Below, piece after piece: positions 48,312 through 57,605 of a DNA stretch of 64,000 nucleotides. Positions within the stretch are counted from its first letter, which is position 1. The number at the start of each line of letters is the position of its first letter. The notes below the pieces were generated by a model. The model was not told the origin of the DNA. It did not search any database and saw only the letters and a program-made list of their open reading frames with translations. Source of the DNA: Xanthobacter flavus (GTDB lineage Bacteria; Pseudomonadota; Alphaproteobacteria; Rhizobiales; Xanthobacteraceae); contig NZ_JAGGML010000001.1 of assembly GCF_017875275.1 (NCBI RefSeq), forward strand, positions 744,001-808,000, in the 5' to 3' direction. The position numbers and the translations under genes were made by a program.

Positions 48312-49205
48312 TCAGAATTCCGTCAGATAGGCCGCGTCCCGCTGCACCACCTCGGCGAGATGCTGGAGCACGGCGCGGAAGCGGCCCATGAACTCGAGGT
48401 CCTCGTGGACGCTCACATAGATGTCGCGCATCACCACCACCTCGTCAGTGAGGATGGGGATGAGGCGCGGATTGCTCTTGGCCGAGAACAGCGGCAACAG
48501 CCCGATGCCGGCGCCGCGCGCCACCGCATTCTGCTGGGCGTGCATGGAGGTGGAGCGGAACGACACCTTCAAGGGCTCCAGCACATCCAAAAGCCAATGC
48601 ACCGGCTGGATGGCGACCAGATCCTCCACATAATCCACGAAGGTGTGGGAGGGCAGCTCCGCCCGCGCCCTCGGCATGCCGAAGCGCCGCACATAGTCGG
48701 GCGCCGCATAGAGCGCGAGGCGGAACGCACCGATCTTGCGGACGGCGAGGCGCTGGCCCTGCGGCGGCACGAAGGAGATGGAGATGTCCGCCTCGCGCTT
48801 GGTGAGATTGATGAGATGGCGCTCGGTGACCAGCTCCACCACCAGCCCCGGCTCCTTCTCCGCCAGCTCCGCGAAGCGCTCGGCGAGGTAGAAGGCGCCG
48901 ATGCCCTCCATGGAGGCGACGCGCACATGCCCGCGCGGCGCGCTCGGGGCCGCCTGCAGCGTCTCCTCGACACCCACCGCCTCCTGCTCGATGCGCTCGG
49001 CCACCGCGAACAGGCGATGGCCCGGCTCGGTCAGCACGAAGCCGTCGGGCTTGCGGTCGAACAGCTTGAGGGAAAGGTCCTTCTCCAGCTCGCTGATGCG
49101 GCGGGAGACCGTCGTGTGGTCCACCTTCAGCCGCCGCGCGGCGGGCATCAGCCGGCCCTGCCGCGCCAGTTCGAGGAAGAAGATCAGGTCGTTCCAGTTG
49201 AACAT
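48312..49205 (-). CDS. LysR family transcriptional regulator
   Basis: I set the start at ATG 49205, giving 297 residues beginning MFNWNDLIFFLELARQGRL. The N-terminal winged helix has RLKVDHTTVSRRISELEKDL. The effector domain follows from about residue 90 (GHVRVASMEGIGAFYLAERF). It diverges from the amidase gene across 155 bp and converges on the dehydratase gene, so it most likely controls the amidase and perhaps the whole aldoxime-nitrile cluster. No clear T-N11-A site was identified. Confidence 0.9.
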   Translation of the reverse strand: MFNWNDLIFFLELARQGRLMPAARRLKVDHTTVSRRISELEKDLSLKLFDRKPDGFVLTEPGHRLFAVAERIEQEAVGVEETLQAAPSAPRGHVRVASMEGIGAFYLAERFAELAEKEPGLVVELVTERHLINLTKREADISISFVPPQGQRLAVRKIGAFRLALYAAPDYVRRFGMPRARAELPSHTFVDYVEDLVAIQPVHWLLDVLEPLKVSFRSTSMHAQQNAVARGAGIGLLPLFSAKSNPRLIPILTDEVVVMRDIYVSVHEDLEFMGRFRAVLQHLAEVVQRDAAYLTEF

Positions 49206-49360
49206 GGCTGAAGGTCCGCGCGCCCCGGTCCCGGTGATAGCAGCAGCCGGCGCGCCGCCCAACCCCGCCCCGGTTGCAGGGGAACGGTCTGGCGAAGACA
49301 TGGCCGCGCGGATCGGCTAAGCCTTGCGCCCCGCCCCTCCCGTCGCCCCACGGATCGCTC

Positions 49361-50530
49361 ATGCCGGTGAATGACACGCTCGACGCCTTCGTCTCCCATG
49401 GCCATTTCGAGCTTGCCCCCACGAACGCCGGGCCGCTCGACGGCCTTTCATTCGCGCTGAAGGACCTGTTCCACGTCGCCGGCGTGCCCACCGCAGCGGG
49501 AAGCCCGGCGTGGGTGGCGAGCCACCCCGTGCCGTCCGAGACTGCGCCGGTTGTGGACATGCTGCGCGGCGCCGGCGCCCGCCTCGTCGGCAAGACGCAT
49601 ACGGACGAAATGGCCTGGAGCCTCAACGGCGAGAACCACCATTACGGCACGCCCATCAACCCCGCCGCGCGGGAGCGCATTCCCGGCGGGTCCTCCTCCG
49701 GCTCGGCGGCGGCGACGGCCGGCGGGCTGGTGGATTTCGCCATTGGCTCGGACACCGGCGGTTCCGTGCGCCTGCCGGCGAGCTATTGCGGCCTGATCGG
49801 CCTGCGGCCGACCCACGGGCGCATCCCCATCGATGGCGCCGTGCCGCTGGCGCCCTCCTATGACACGGTGGGCTGGTTCGCCCGCGACGGGGAGACGTTC
49901 GCAAAGGTCGGCGCCGTGCTGCTCGGCGGCGTTCAGTCGATGCCCGCGCCGCGCCTGCTCCTCGCCCGCGATCTGTTCGAGGCGGCGGGGCCGCAGGTGA
50001 CGGCGGCGCTGGCGCCGGCCCTGGCGCGGATCACGGCGCTCTATGGGGCGGCGGAGGAGGTGGATGTCGCCCATGGCGCTCTGCCCCACTGGCGCAACGC
50101 CTTCCGCGTCCTCCAGTCGGCCGACGCCTGGGCGGCCCACGCCGATTGGGTGCGCACGGCCCAGCCGGACTTCGGCCCGGGCGTGAAGGAGCGCTTTGCC
50201 GCCGCGGCCACCCTCGATCCCACCGATGTGGCCGAGGCGCGCGCCCTGCGGGACGAGGTGCGGGCCCGCATCGATGCGCTCTTGGGCGGGGACGGCATTC
50301 TCCTCCTGCCCACCGCACCCGGCATCGCACCGCTACGCGGCACGCCGCTGGCTGATCTGGAGGCCTTCCGCGCCCGCGCCATCGAGCTTCTATGCCTCTC
50401 CGGCCATGCCGGGACGCCCCAGATCTCGCTGCCGCTGGCGACGCTGGACGGCTGCCCGCTCGGCCTTTCTGCCATGGCGCCGCGCGGCAAGGACGAGATG
50501 CTGCTCGCCCTCGCCCGCGCGCTCGGCTGA
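49361..50530 (+). CDS. Amidase (amidase-signature family)
   Basis: I set the start at ATG 49361, giving 389 residues. The catalytic Ser-cisSer-Lys triad is visible: Lys34 in LSFALKDLF, a cis-Ser near 111 in GGSSSGSAAATAGG, and nucleophile Ser135 in SDTGGSVRLPASYCG, with the usual 24-residue spacing. It hydrolyses an amide to acid and ammonia. It is shorter than GatA and stands alone, so a catabolic role is likelier. In the aldoxime-nitrile setting it could use amides formed as nitrilase by-products or taken up by the importer. Confidence 0.9.
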   Translation: MPVNDTLDAFVSHGHFELAPTNAGPLDGLSFALKDLFHVAGVPTAAGSPAWVASHPVPSETAPVVDMLRGAGARLVGKTHTDEMAWSLNGENHHYGTPINPAARERIPGGSSSGSAAATAGGLVDFAIGSDTGGSVRLPASYCGLIGLRPTHGRIPIDGAVPLAPSYDTVGWFARDGETFAKVGAVLLGGVQSMPAPRLLLARDLFEAAGPQVTAALAPALARITALYGAAEEVDVAHGALPHWRNAFRVLQSADAWAAHADWVRTAQPDFGPGVKERFAAAATLDPTDVAEARALRDEVRARIDALLGGDGILLLPTAPGIAPLRGTPLADLEAFRARAIELLCLSGHAGTPQISLPLATLDGCPLGLSAMAPRGKDEMLLALARALG

Positions 50531-50537
50531 AACAGAA

Positions 50538-51188
50538 CTAGTTCTTCCGTCCGGCGGGGGCGCCGGCCACATACTGTATGGCGCGGTGGATGAGCTCGGC
50601 GAGGTTGGTCGCGCCGAGCTTGGCCTTCAGCTGGGAGCAGGTGTTGGCCACCGTCTTGTAGCTGACGCCCAGTTCGTCGGCGATCTGGCCATAGGCCTTG
50701 CCTTCGGCCAGCAGCGCCAGCGCCTGCAGTTCGCGCGGGGTGAGATCGGCCATCACGCCGCTGCGCCCGCGCGTTCCCAGCAGGGCCACCTCCAGCGCCA
50801 GGTCATGGCTGATGTAGGGCTGGCCGCGCCGCACCTTCTCGAAGGCTTCGATGAGGTCGTCGGGCGAGGTGTCCTTCAGGAGATAGCCGGTCGCCCCCGC
50901 CTCCAGCGCGCGGCTGGCAATCACCGGGTCGGCGTGCATGGAAAAGACGAGGATGGGCATGCGCGCCGCATGCGCCCGCAGCCGCCGCACCAGCGCGAGG
51001 CCGGCGAGGCCGCTGCCGTTGAGGGCGAGGTCCACGATCACCACATCCGGCCGCTTGCGCCGGAACAGGCGATAGCCGGCGAGCGCCGTCTGCGCCTCCA
51101 TCAGGTCGCTGACGCCCGCGTCTTCCAGCAGGTGCCGGCAGCCCTGCAGCACGATGGGGTGGTCGTCGATAAGGAGAACGCTGGTCAT
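50538..51188 (-). CDS. moxX: NarL/LuxR-type response regulator, MoxX-like
   Basis: I set the start at ATG 51188, which overlaps the kinase stop, giving 216 residues. The receiver domain has DDH at 8-10 and phospho-acceptor Asp53 in VVIVDLALNG. A LuxR-type helix-turn-helix is at the C-terminus (LTPRELQALALLAEGKAYGQ ... VSYKTVANTCSQLKAKL). Its position at the end of a kinase operon divergent from mxaF is like moxX of Paracoccus and Xanthobacter, where the product is needed for methanol dehydrogenase expression. It ends only 7 bp from the amidase stop. Confidence 0.8.
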   Translation of the reverse strand: MTSVLLIDDHPIVLQGCRHLLEDAGVSDLMEAQTALAGYRLFRRKRPDVVIVDLALNGSGLAGLALVRRLRAHAARMPILVFSMHADPVIASRALEAGATGYLLKDTSPDDLIEAFEKVRRGQPYISHDLALEVALLGTRGRSGVMADLTPRELQALALLAEGKAYGQIADELGVSYKTVANTCSQLKAKLGATNLAELIHRAIQYVAGAPAGRKN

Positions 51189-52705
51189 ACCGGATGCCCT
51201 GGCCCTGAACGCACACGCCCGCCCCCGGCGGAGGCCGGGGATACCGGTGCAGCATGCCCCAACGGGATCGGAAGCTCCACCAAAAGGCGCGCGCCGCCCT
51301 GCGCGCCCCGCTCCAGCCGGCACGTGCCGCCCAGCGCGCGGACCCGTTCCGTCATGCCCGAAAGGCCGTGGCTGACCTTCGGAAGGGCCGGCGGCCCCTC
51401 CCCGTCGTCCGCGACGACCAGACGCAGCAGCGCCCCCCCGCCGCGCCGCCCCTCCTCACCCACGGTGATGCGCACCGAGCGGGCATTGCCGTGCTTGAGG
51501 GCATTGGTGATGCCTTCCTGCGCGCAGCGATAGACGGTGGCGTCGAAGGACGGCTCGTAGTGATCGGCCAGCACGCCCGCCTCCAGCGCGAATCGCCGGT
51601 CGGGATCGTGCTGGCGAAAATCGCCGACGAGACTGGAAAGCACGTCCTTGAGCGGCACATGGCCAAGCGCCGCGGGGCGGATGCGGGTAAGGAGGCGGCG
51701 GTTGGCCACCTGCATCCGCTCCACGATCTCGATGAGGCTCCTCGCCCGCGCCACCATGCGTTCGGCATTCTCGGCCGGCGCCGTGGCGGCAAGGCGGGCG
51801 AGCGAATCGGCGCTGGCCTTCAGGCCGAACATGAGCGGCCCCAGTTCGTCGTGCAGGTCTCCGGCGATCTGGCGCCGCTCGTCCTCCTGCAGGCTCACAA
51901 GGCGGGCATAGAGGTGGGCATTCTCCTCGCGGGCAGCGCCGAGGGTCTCGGCGAAGGTGTTGAAACGCTCCGCCACCTCGGCGAGCTCCCGGGTGCGGGG
52001 CGGCTCGACGCGGCAGGCGAACTCGTTATGCTCGAGTTCGTCCAGCCCGTCGCGAAACCGGGAGAGATCGCGCCGCACCTGTCCCAACGCCACGAACAGG
52101 GCCGTGAGAATCGCGAAATTCACCGCGAGGGCGACGCTGGCGAAATCGAACACGTCGTCCCAGACCTCGGCCACCTCGTCGTCCGGCACGCCCTCAATGC
52201 GCACGCGACCGATGAGCATGCCATCGGCCACCACGTCGATGCGACGGGTCACCTGCGATACGCCGATGAGCCGGGCGAACCATGAGGGCGCGGCGTCACT
52301 GGGGGCCGGCGCGCCATCGGCCGGCAGCACGGCCGGGCGCCCGTCCGGCCCCTCGAGGGAGATCCTCACATGACGCAGGTGGCGCAGGTGCGGCGGGAAG
52401 GCCGCGGCAAGGCTTGTAACGGGCTCCGCGGCGACTCGCTCTGCCACCTCGCGGACCATGTTCTCGGCCATCTCGATGGACGCCACCATCTCGCGCCCCG
52501 CAGCGACCCGCGCATTCACCACCACCACGGCACCCGCCACCACGGCGGCGACCAGATTGATGGCAAGGACGGCGCCGAGCACGCGGGTGCGCAGCGAGAC
52601 CCGGCGCGAACCGGCCTGCGCCGCTTCCGCCTCACTGGCGCCCGTTTGCCCTGCGCGCGCGATGCCCTGCGGCAGCGCAGTCCCCGGGGCGGGGTGGACG
52701 CTCAT
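51185..52705 (-). CDS. moxY: Sensor histidine kinase, HisKA_3 type, MoxY-like
   Basis: With ATG 52705 the kinase has 506 residues. Two membrane helices (about 38-62 and 190-212) frame a periplasmic sensor region. A HAMP-like linker follows, then the dimerisation box EDERRQIAGDLHDELGPLMF with the phospho-histidine, and the ATP-binding domain (CAQEGITNALKHGNA, VADDGEG, HGLSGMTERVRALGG). It is translationally linked to the regulator gene downstream and the MoxZ-like gene upstream by ATGA overlaps. It likely senses a C1 signal to control the mxa operon (inference from position). Confidence 0.8.
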   Translation of the reverse strand: MSVHPAPGTALPQGIARAGQTGASEAEAAQAGSRRVSLRTRVLGAVLAINLVAAVVAGAVVVVNARVAAGREMVASIEMAENMVREVAERVAAEPVTSLAAAFPPHLRHLRHVRISLEGPDGRPAVLPADGAPAPSDAAPSWFARLIGVSQVTRRIDVVADGMLIGRVRIEGVPDDEVAEVWDDVFDFASVALAVNFAILTALFVALGQVRRDLSRFRDGLDELEHNEFACRVEPPRTRELAEVAERFNTFAETLGAAREENAHLYARLVSLQEDERRQIAGDLHDELGPLMFGLKASADSLARLAATAPAENAERMVARARSLIEIVERMQVANRRLLTRIRPAALGHVPLKDVLSSLVGDFRQHDPDRRFALEAGVLADHYEPSFDATVYRCAQEGITNALKHGNARSVRITVGEEGRRGGGALLRLVVADDGEGPPALPKVSHGLSGMTERVRALGGTCRLERGAQGGARLLVELPIPLGHAAPVSPASAGGGRVRSGPGHPV

Positions 52706-53289
52706 GGTTTCCTCCGTTCGGCCGCCGGCGTGGCAAGCACGGCGAGGGCCTCCGCGCGGCGCGCTCCGGCGGCGCGCAGATTGAAATAGTGCTGGCACAG
52801 ATCACTATAGCCGATCCGCCCCACCGCGCGACCGACCGCGATGAAGCCCGCGAGCAGCGCCTGCGGGGTCTCGACCACGGAGATCTCGCCGAGCATCCGC
52901 TCAAGCTGGAGCGTGCGGTTCGCAAGCATGCGCCGGTTCTCGTCGAAGACCACGTCGGCCTCGCCGAGCAGCGCGGCGATCTCGGCCACCGCCTCCGGCG
53001 ACGCAGGGGGCGCTCCCTTCGGTGTGGACCGCGTGGCGAGAAACACCTCGGGCGCGGTGGCGTCGCCCACATCCAGCCATTCGCGCCCCGCCCCGGCGCC
53101 TCTCGGGCTGGCGATCGAGGCACCTGACGGCGACATGGCCTGAGTGGGTGCCTGCTGAGTGGATTCCTGCGAAGAGGGTGCCTGGCTGGAGGCGACCGGC
53201 CGCCGCTCGTCCTCTTCGCCACAGGAGGCCAGCGCGAGCGCGCCCAACGCCGCGCAAAAGCAAATGGCGCGGCGTTGGGCGCGCGCCAT
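52702..53289 (-). CDS. moxZ: MoxZ-like lipoprotein, first gene of the mox regulatory operon
   Basis: With ATG 53289 the product has 195 residues and a lipoprotein signal (MARAQRRAICFCAALGALAL then ASC, lipobox LASC, Cys near 24). ATG 53370 is a possible longer start. A Ser/Gln/Pro-rich linker is followed by a domain of about 130 residues (EAVAEIAALLGEADVVFDEN, LLAGFIAVGRAVGRIGYSDL). I do not know its activity. Position and operon order match moxZ of Paracoccus/Xanthobacter moxZYX. Confidence 0.65.
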   Translation of the reverse strand: MARAQRRAICFCAALGALALASCGEEDERRPVASSQAPSSQESTQQAPTQAMSPSGASIASPRGAGAGREWLDVGDATAPEVFLATRSTPKGAPPASPEAVAEIAALLGEADVVFDENRRMLANRTLQLERMLGEISVVETPQALLAGFIAVGRAVGRIGYSDLCQHYFNLRAAGARRAEALAVLATPAAERRKP

Positions 53290-53941
53290 CCCAAGGCAAG
53301 GCGCACGGCGATGCAGCTCCGCCAAAGCAATCCCACGTGCGGATTCTGCTGGACGTGCGGATAATTTCATCGCCCACGCACAGCCTCGCACCGCAAGGAT
53401 CCCTGAATATTTTCTTGGAACAAGATGCATCCAGAATCCATCTTCGCGAAAACCCCATGGATATAAAGCATAACATCCTTGGCGGAGGCACAAATAGCGC
53501 GAAAGTCGCGGCGGCGGGAACGCCACGGAACGACCGGACAAACCGCATACTTATCAGCTACTTATGGAATTCCGGCAACCGTGTTTGCCAAGTGTTCCCA
53601 TATTGAATTGCCGAATGATCGGCAGACAAAGGTTCCGATACGGCTTCAAGTGTCATCACACAAGATTAAGAACCATAAGAATTCAATAAGAAAAAGAAGA
53701 AGCGGGTCTCAGGTCGCAATCGGAGGACGACCGCCACCCTGGCCACCACCATCTCTGCTGTCCCGCAAGGTGCGATTCCCGCTGTCCCGGTCCCGGGAGA
53801 GCTGGTCGAGCCTGCGCGCGCCGGCGGAGGGGAAGCTCCGGCTCCCGCGCCCCCTGCGCTGCCCTTTCCGGCCGCGCGGGATACGCGGGAGCGCGGAGGG
53901 ACAAGTCCAACCGAGTGAGGAACCACCCAAGGAAACGCCAA
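53290..53941. promoter_or_regulatory. Divergent moxZ-mxaF promoter region (about 650 bp, low GC core)
   Basis: The stretch from about 53330 to 53710 is much AT-richer than its surroundings. The AAGAAA hexamer at 53688-53693 is a motif reported upstream of methanol-oxidation genes in Methylobacterium. From 53740 to 53920 the DNA is GC-rich with several dyads, as if a structured leader preceded mxaF. An AAGGAA ribosome site is at about 53929-53934. Exact start sites cannot be placed by eye. Confidence 0.5.
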
Positions 53942-55828
53942 ATGACGAGATTGTTTTCTTCCGTCTCCCTCTGCGCCGTGACCCTCGCCCTGGCGGCGGG
54001 CTCGGCGGCCGTCAATACGCAGGCGCTCGCCAACGACAAGCTCGTCGAAATCGCCAAGAGCGACGAGAACTGGCCGATGACCGGCAAGAATTACGACGCC
54101 AACAACTACAGCCCGCAAAAACAGATCAACAAGACGAACGTGAAGCAGCTTCGCGCCGCCTGGTCGTTCTCCACCGGCGTGCTGTCGGGCCACGAGGGCA
54201 CCCCGCTCGTCGTCAACAACGTGATGTACATACACTCGCCGTATCCGAACACGACGTTCGCGGTGGGCCTGGACGATCCCGGCCACATCCTGTGGCAGCA
54301 CAAGCCAAAGCAGAACCCCACCGCCCGCGCGGTCGCCTGCTGCGACGTGGTGAACCGCGGCCTCGCCTATTGGCCCGGCGACGGCAAGACCCCGCCGCTC
54401 ATTCTCAAGACCCAGCTCGACGGCCACATCGTGGCGCTCAATGCCGAGACCGGCGCGGAGTTCTGGAAGCTGGAGAATTCCGACATCAAGGTCGGCTCCA
54501 CCCTCACCATCGCGCCCTATGTGGTGAAGGACACGGTGCTGGTGGGCTCCTCCGGCGCCGAGCTGGGCGTGCGCGGCTACGTCACCGCCTATGACGTGAA
54601 GACCGGCGCGCAGAAGTGGCGGGCCTATGCCACCGGTCCGGATGAGCAGGTGAAGCTCGCCGACGACTTCAACAAGGCCAATCCCCAGTATGGCCAGAAG
54701 GGCCTCGGCACCGGCACCTGGGAAGGCGACGCCTGGAAGATCGGCGGCGGCACAAACTGGGGTTGGTACGCCTTCGATCCCTCCACGAACATGATCTACT
54801 ACGGCTCCGGCAACCCCGCGCCGTGGAACGAGACCATGCGTCCCGGCGACAACAAGTGGACCATGACCATCTGGGGCCGCGACATCGACACCGGCGAGGC
54901 GCACTTCGGCTACCAGAAGACCCCGCACGACGAATGGGACTATGCCGGCGTCAACGTCATGATGCTCTCCGAGCAGAAGGACAAGACCGGCAAGATGCGC
55001 AAGCTCCTGACGCATCCGGACCGCAACGGCATCGTCTACACCCTCGACCGCACCGACGGCTCGCTCGTGTCCGCCGACAAGATCGACGACACGGTGAACT
55101 GGGTGAAGCAGGTGGACCTTAAGACCGGCCTGCCCCAGCGCGATCCCGAATACGCGACGCGCATGGACCACAAGGGCCGCGACATCTGCCCCTCGGCGAT
55201 GGGCTACCACAACCAGGGTCACGACAGCTACGACCCGGAGCGGCAGTCCTTTTTCATGGGCATCAACCACATCTGCATGGATTGGGAGCCCTTCATGCTC
55301 CCCTACCGCGCGGGCCAGTTCTTCGTCGGTGCCACGCTGTGGATGTATCCCGGCCCCAAGGGCAACAAGCAGACCTATGAAGGTCTCGGCCAGGTGAAGG
55401 CGTACGACGCCATCAACAACAAGTACAAGTGGGAAGTGATGGAGCGCTTCGCGGCCTGGGGCGGCACGCTCGCCACTGCCGGCGGCGTGATGTTCTACGG
55501 AACGCTGGACGGCTTCATCAAGGCCCGCGACAGCGACACCGGCGAGCTGCTGTGGAAGTTCAAGCTGCCGTCCGGCGTCATCGGCCATCCCATGACCTAC
55601 ACCCACAAGGGCGTGCAGTACGTCGCCATCTATTACGGCGTCGGCGGCTGGCCGGGCGTGGGCCTGGTGTTCGACCTCAACGACCCCACCGCCGGCCTCG
55701 GCTCCGTGGGCGCGTTCAAGCAGTTGCAGAACTACACCCAGATGGGTGGCGGCGTGATGGTGTTCTCGCTCGACGGCAAGGGCCCCTACGACGACCCGAA
55801 GGTGGGTGAATACGCTTCCGGCGGCTGA
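53942..55828 (+). CDS. mxaF: PQQ-dependent methanol dehydrogenase large subunit (calcium type)
   Basis: The 628-residue protein has a signal peptide cut at QALA-N (residue 30). In mature numbering all key residues fit MxaF: the Cys103-Cys104 disulfide (ACCD), Ca ligands Glu177 and Asn261, and catalytic Asp303 in PHDEWD. Residue 305 is Ala; lanthanide XoxF enzymes have Asp there. Trp-rich propeller motifs (such as [10 protein letters not shown]) are present. It oxidises methanol to formaldehyde in the periplasm, passing electrons to MxaG. It is the first gene of the mxa operon. Confidence 0.97.
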   Translation: MTRLFSSVSLCAVTLALAAGSAAVNTQALANDKLVEIAKSDENWPMTGKNYDANNYSPQKQINKTNVKQLRAAWSFSTGVLSGHEGTPLVVNNVMYIHSPYPNTTFAVGLDDPGHILWQHKPKQNPTARAVACCDVVNRGLAYWPGDGKTPPLILKTQLDGHIVALNAETGAEFWKLENSDIKVGSTLTIAPYVVKDTVLVGSSGAELGVRGYVTAYDVKTGAQKWRAYATGPDEQVKLADDFNKANPQYGQKGLGTGTWEGDAWKIGGGTNWGWYAFDPSTNMIYYGSGNPAPWNETMRPGDNKWTMTIWGRDIDTGEAHFGYQKTPHDEWDYAGVNVMMLSEQKDKTGKMRKLLTHPDRNGIVYTLDRTDGSLVSADKIDDTVNWVKQVDLKTGLPQRDPEYATRMDHKGRDICPSAMGYHNQGHDSYDPERQSFFMGINHICMDWEPFMLPYRAGQFFVGATLWMYPGPKGNKQTYEGLGQVKAYDAINNKYKWEVMERFAAWGGTLATAGGVMFYGTLDGFIKARDSDTGELLWKFKLPSGVIGHPMTYTHKGVQYVAIYYGVGGWPGVGLVFDLNDPTAGLGSVGAFKQLQNYTQMGGGVMVFSLDGKGPYDDPKVGEYASGG

Positions 55829-55848
55829 CCTCCGACAACCGCCCCTTG

Positions 55849-55886
55849 CCGGCCGCCGCTCCCGGGCGGCGGCCGGTTTCTTCTTT
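55849..55886 (+). terminator. Strong hairpin with T-rich tail between mxaF and mxaJ
   Basis: CCGGCCGCCGC (55849-55859) pairs perfectly with GCGGCGGCCGG (55866-55876) around the loop TCCCGG, and TTTCTTCTTT follows. It lies 21 bp after the mxaF stop. It would act as a leaky terminator or a 3'-end stabiliser giving more mxaF mRNA than downstream mRNA. Confidence 0.75.
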
Positions 55887-55968
55887 CGAAACGAGCGCAT
55901 CAATCGCAATCCAGATCGCCTGCCGCAAGGCGGCGCGACCGGACGCGAACCAGACGGAGGCCCAACCG

Positions 55969-56928
55969 ATGACCTGTTCTGCGAGCACATCCGCGCGCCA
56001 CGCCGCGACGCCCGCCCCCGGCCATCTCGTCGCCGGAGCCCTTCTCGCCGGGACGCTGACCCTCTTCGCCGCGCCGGCCCTCGCGCAGACGGCGGAATCC
56101 GGCAAGATGTCGCCACAGACCGCCAACCAGGGCTCGGCGGCACCGGCGCAGGCCGCGACGCCGCCCGATCCCTCGATACTGCGCGTCTGCGCCTCCGAGG
56201 TGGAAGCCCCCTTCTCGCAGAAGGACGGCAAGGGCTTCGAGAACCGCATCGCCGGCGTGCTGGCGCAGGCCATGGGCCGCAAGGCGGTCTTTGTATGGAC
56301 TTCCAAGCCCGCCATCTACCAGGTCCGCGACCAGCTCGACGCCAAGCTCTGCGACGTGGTGATGGGCGTCGACACCGGAGATACGCGGGTCCTCAGCTCC
56401 AAGCCTTACTACCGCACGTCCTACGTGCTGGTGACGAAGACCGACCGCAACATCACGGCGACCGACTGGAACGACCCGCAGGTGAAGGCGCTCAACCGCT
56501 TCGTCATCCGCTTCTATTCGCCCGGCGAGACCGTGCTGAAGCGCCTCGGCAAGTATGAGGATAACGCCGCCTATCTCTACGGTCTGGTCAACTTCCGCTC
56601 GCCCCGGAACCAGTATGTGCAGGTGCCGGGCGAGCGCGTCGTCTCGGAGGTCGCCAATGGCGAGGCCGACATCGCCTTCGCCTTCGCGCCGGAGGTGGCG
56701 CGCTATGTGAAGTCCTCGCAGGTGCCGCTGCGCATGAACCTCGCCGGCACCTCGCTCACCAAGTTCGACGGCACCGAATTGCCCCTCCACTATGACCAGT
56801 CGGTCGCCGTGCGGCTCGGCGACACCGCGCTCCTCGCCCAGATCGACGCGGCGCTGGTGAAGGCGCGGCCGCAGATCGACGAGATCCTGGCGGAAGAGGG
56901 CATCCCCCTGCTGAAGCCCAATTCATGA
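55969..56928 (+). CDS. mxaJ: Methanol-oxidation periplasmic binding-like protein MxaJ
   Basis: I set the start at ATG 55969 (GGAGG ribosome site), giving 319 residues with a long signal region ending APALAQ near residue 40. The mature part is a solute-binding fold of family 3 type: LRVCASEVEAPFSQKDGKGFENRIA, AKLCDVVMGVDTGDTRVLSS, YYRTSYVLV and a C-lobe with LHYDQSVAVRLGD. MxaJ is required for active methanol dehydrogenase, probably in assembly. It sits in its conserved place between mxaF and mxaG. Confidence 0.93.
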   Translation: MTCSASTSARHAATPAPGHLVAGALLAGTLTLFAAPALAQTAESGKMSPQTANQGSAAPAQAATPPDPSILRVCASEVEAPFSQKDGKGFENRIAGVLAQAMGRKAVFVWTSKPAIYQVRDQLDAKLCDVVMGVDTGDTRVLSSKPYYRTSYVLVTKTDRNITATDWNDPQVKALNRFVIRFYSPGETVLKRLGKYEDNAAYLYGLVNFRSPRNQYVQVPGERVVSEVANGEADIAFAFAPEVARYVKSSQVPLRMNLAGTSLTKFDGTELPLHYDQSVAVRLGDTALLAQIDAALVKARPQIDEILAEEGIPLLKPNS

Positions 56929-56973
56929 GCCGACGCGGCGCCGCCTTTTCAATCTGATTTTCTGGAAGGTCCA

Positions 56974-57576
56974 ATGCACAGCCGATTTCTGTCGCGGGGC
57001 GTCAAGGCCCTCCTCGCCGTCGCCTTCGTGTCCGGCTTCGCGCTTGCCGCGCAGGCCACGCTCAACTTCACCAATACGGTAACGGGCCAGCCCCTCGACC
57101 TGTCAGATGCGCCGGAGGAAGGGCGAGATACGGAAGCGGTGAAGAAATTCCTCGCCACCGGCGTCAACATGTACCTGGAAAATTCATCCTGCCTGCCCAA
57201 GGGCAAGGATCTGTTCCTGTCCATGTGCTCGGGCTGCCACGGCCATTACGGCGAGGGCAAGATCGGCCCCGGCCTCAACGACAGCTACTGGACGTATCCG
57301 AAGAACATGACCGACCAGGGCCTGTTCGAGACCATCTTCGGCGGCGCGCAGGGACAGATGGGGCCGATGTACGGCGCGCTCAATCTCGACGAGATGCTGC
57401 TGGTGATGGCCTGGGTGCGCCACATCTACAAGGACGACCCCAACGATGCGGTTTGGCTGACCCCGGCGCAGCGCGCGGCCTTCAAGCGCTTCGACGACAA
57501 GGAAGACAAGACGCCGGATCTCGACAAGGCCCCGGTGTGCAAGGCGACGGCCGCGACCGCGGCTGGGAGCAAGTGA
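56974..57576 (+). CDS. mxaG: Cytochrome cL, electron acceptor of methanol dehydrogenase
   Basis: The 200-residue protein has a signal peptide ending ALAAQA near residue 28 and one haem-attachment site Cys85-x-x-Cys88-His89 (MCSGCHG). A methionine-bearing segment GQMGPMYGALNLDEMLLV follows for the axial ligand. The acidic tail helix and KIGPGLNDSYWTYPKNM are typical of cytochrome cL. It takes electrons from MxaF in the periplasm and passes them to a class I cytochrome c. Confidence 0.94.
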   Translation: MHSRFLSRGVKALLAVAFVSGFALAAQATLNFTNTVTGQPLDLSDAPEEGRDTEAVKKFLATGVNMYLENSSCLPKGKDLFLSMCSGCHGHYGEGKIGPGLNDSYWTYPKNMTDQGLFETIFGGAQGQMGPMYGALNLDEMLLVMAWVRHIYKDDPNDAVWLTPAQRAAFKRFDDKEDKTPDLDKAPVCKATAATAAGSK

Positions 57577-57605
57577 GAAGGCAAGAGAGAAGGGAGGACG
57601 ACAAG

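Noticed and set aside
53942-55828. Possibility that the PQQ dehydrogenase is a lanthanide-dependent XoxF.
   Set aside because: Residue 305 (mature) is Ala and not Asp, and mxaI and the full mxaRSACKL set are present.
53666-56143. An 825-codon open frame on the minus strand opposite mxaF.
   Set aside because: It is the shadow of high-GC mxaF codons. Its product is low-complexity and has no domain pattern, while mxaF matches its family residue by residue.
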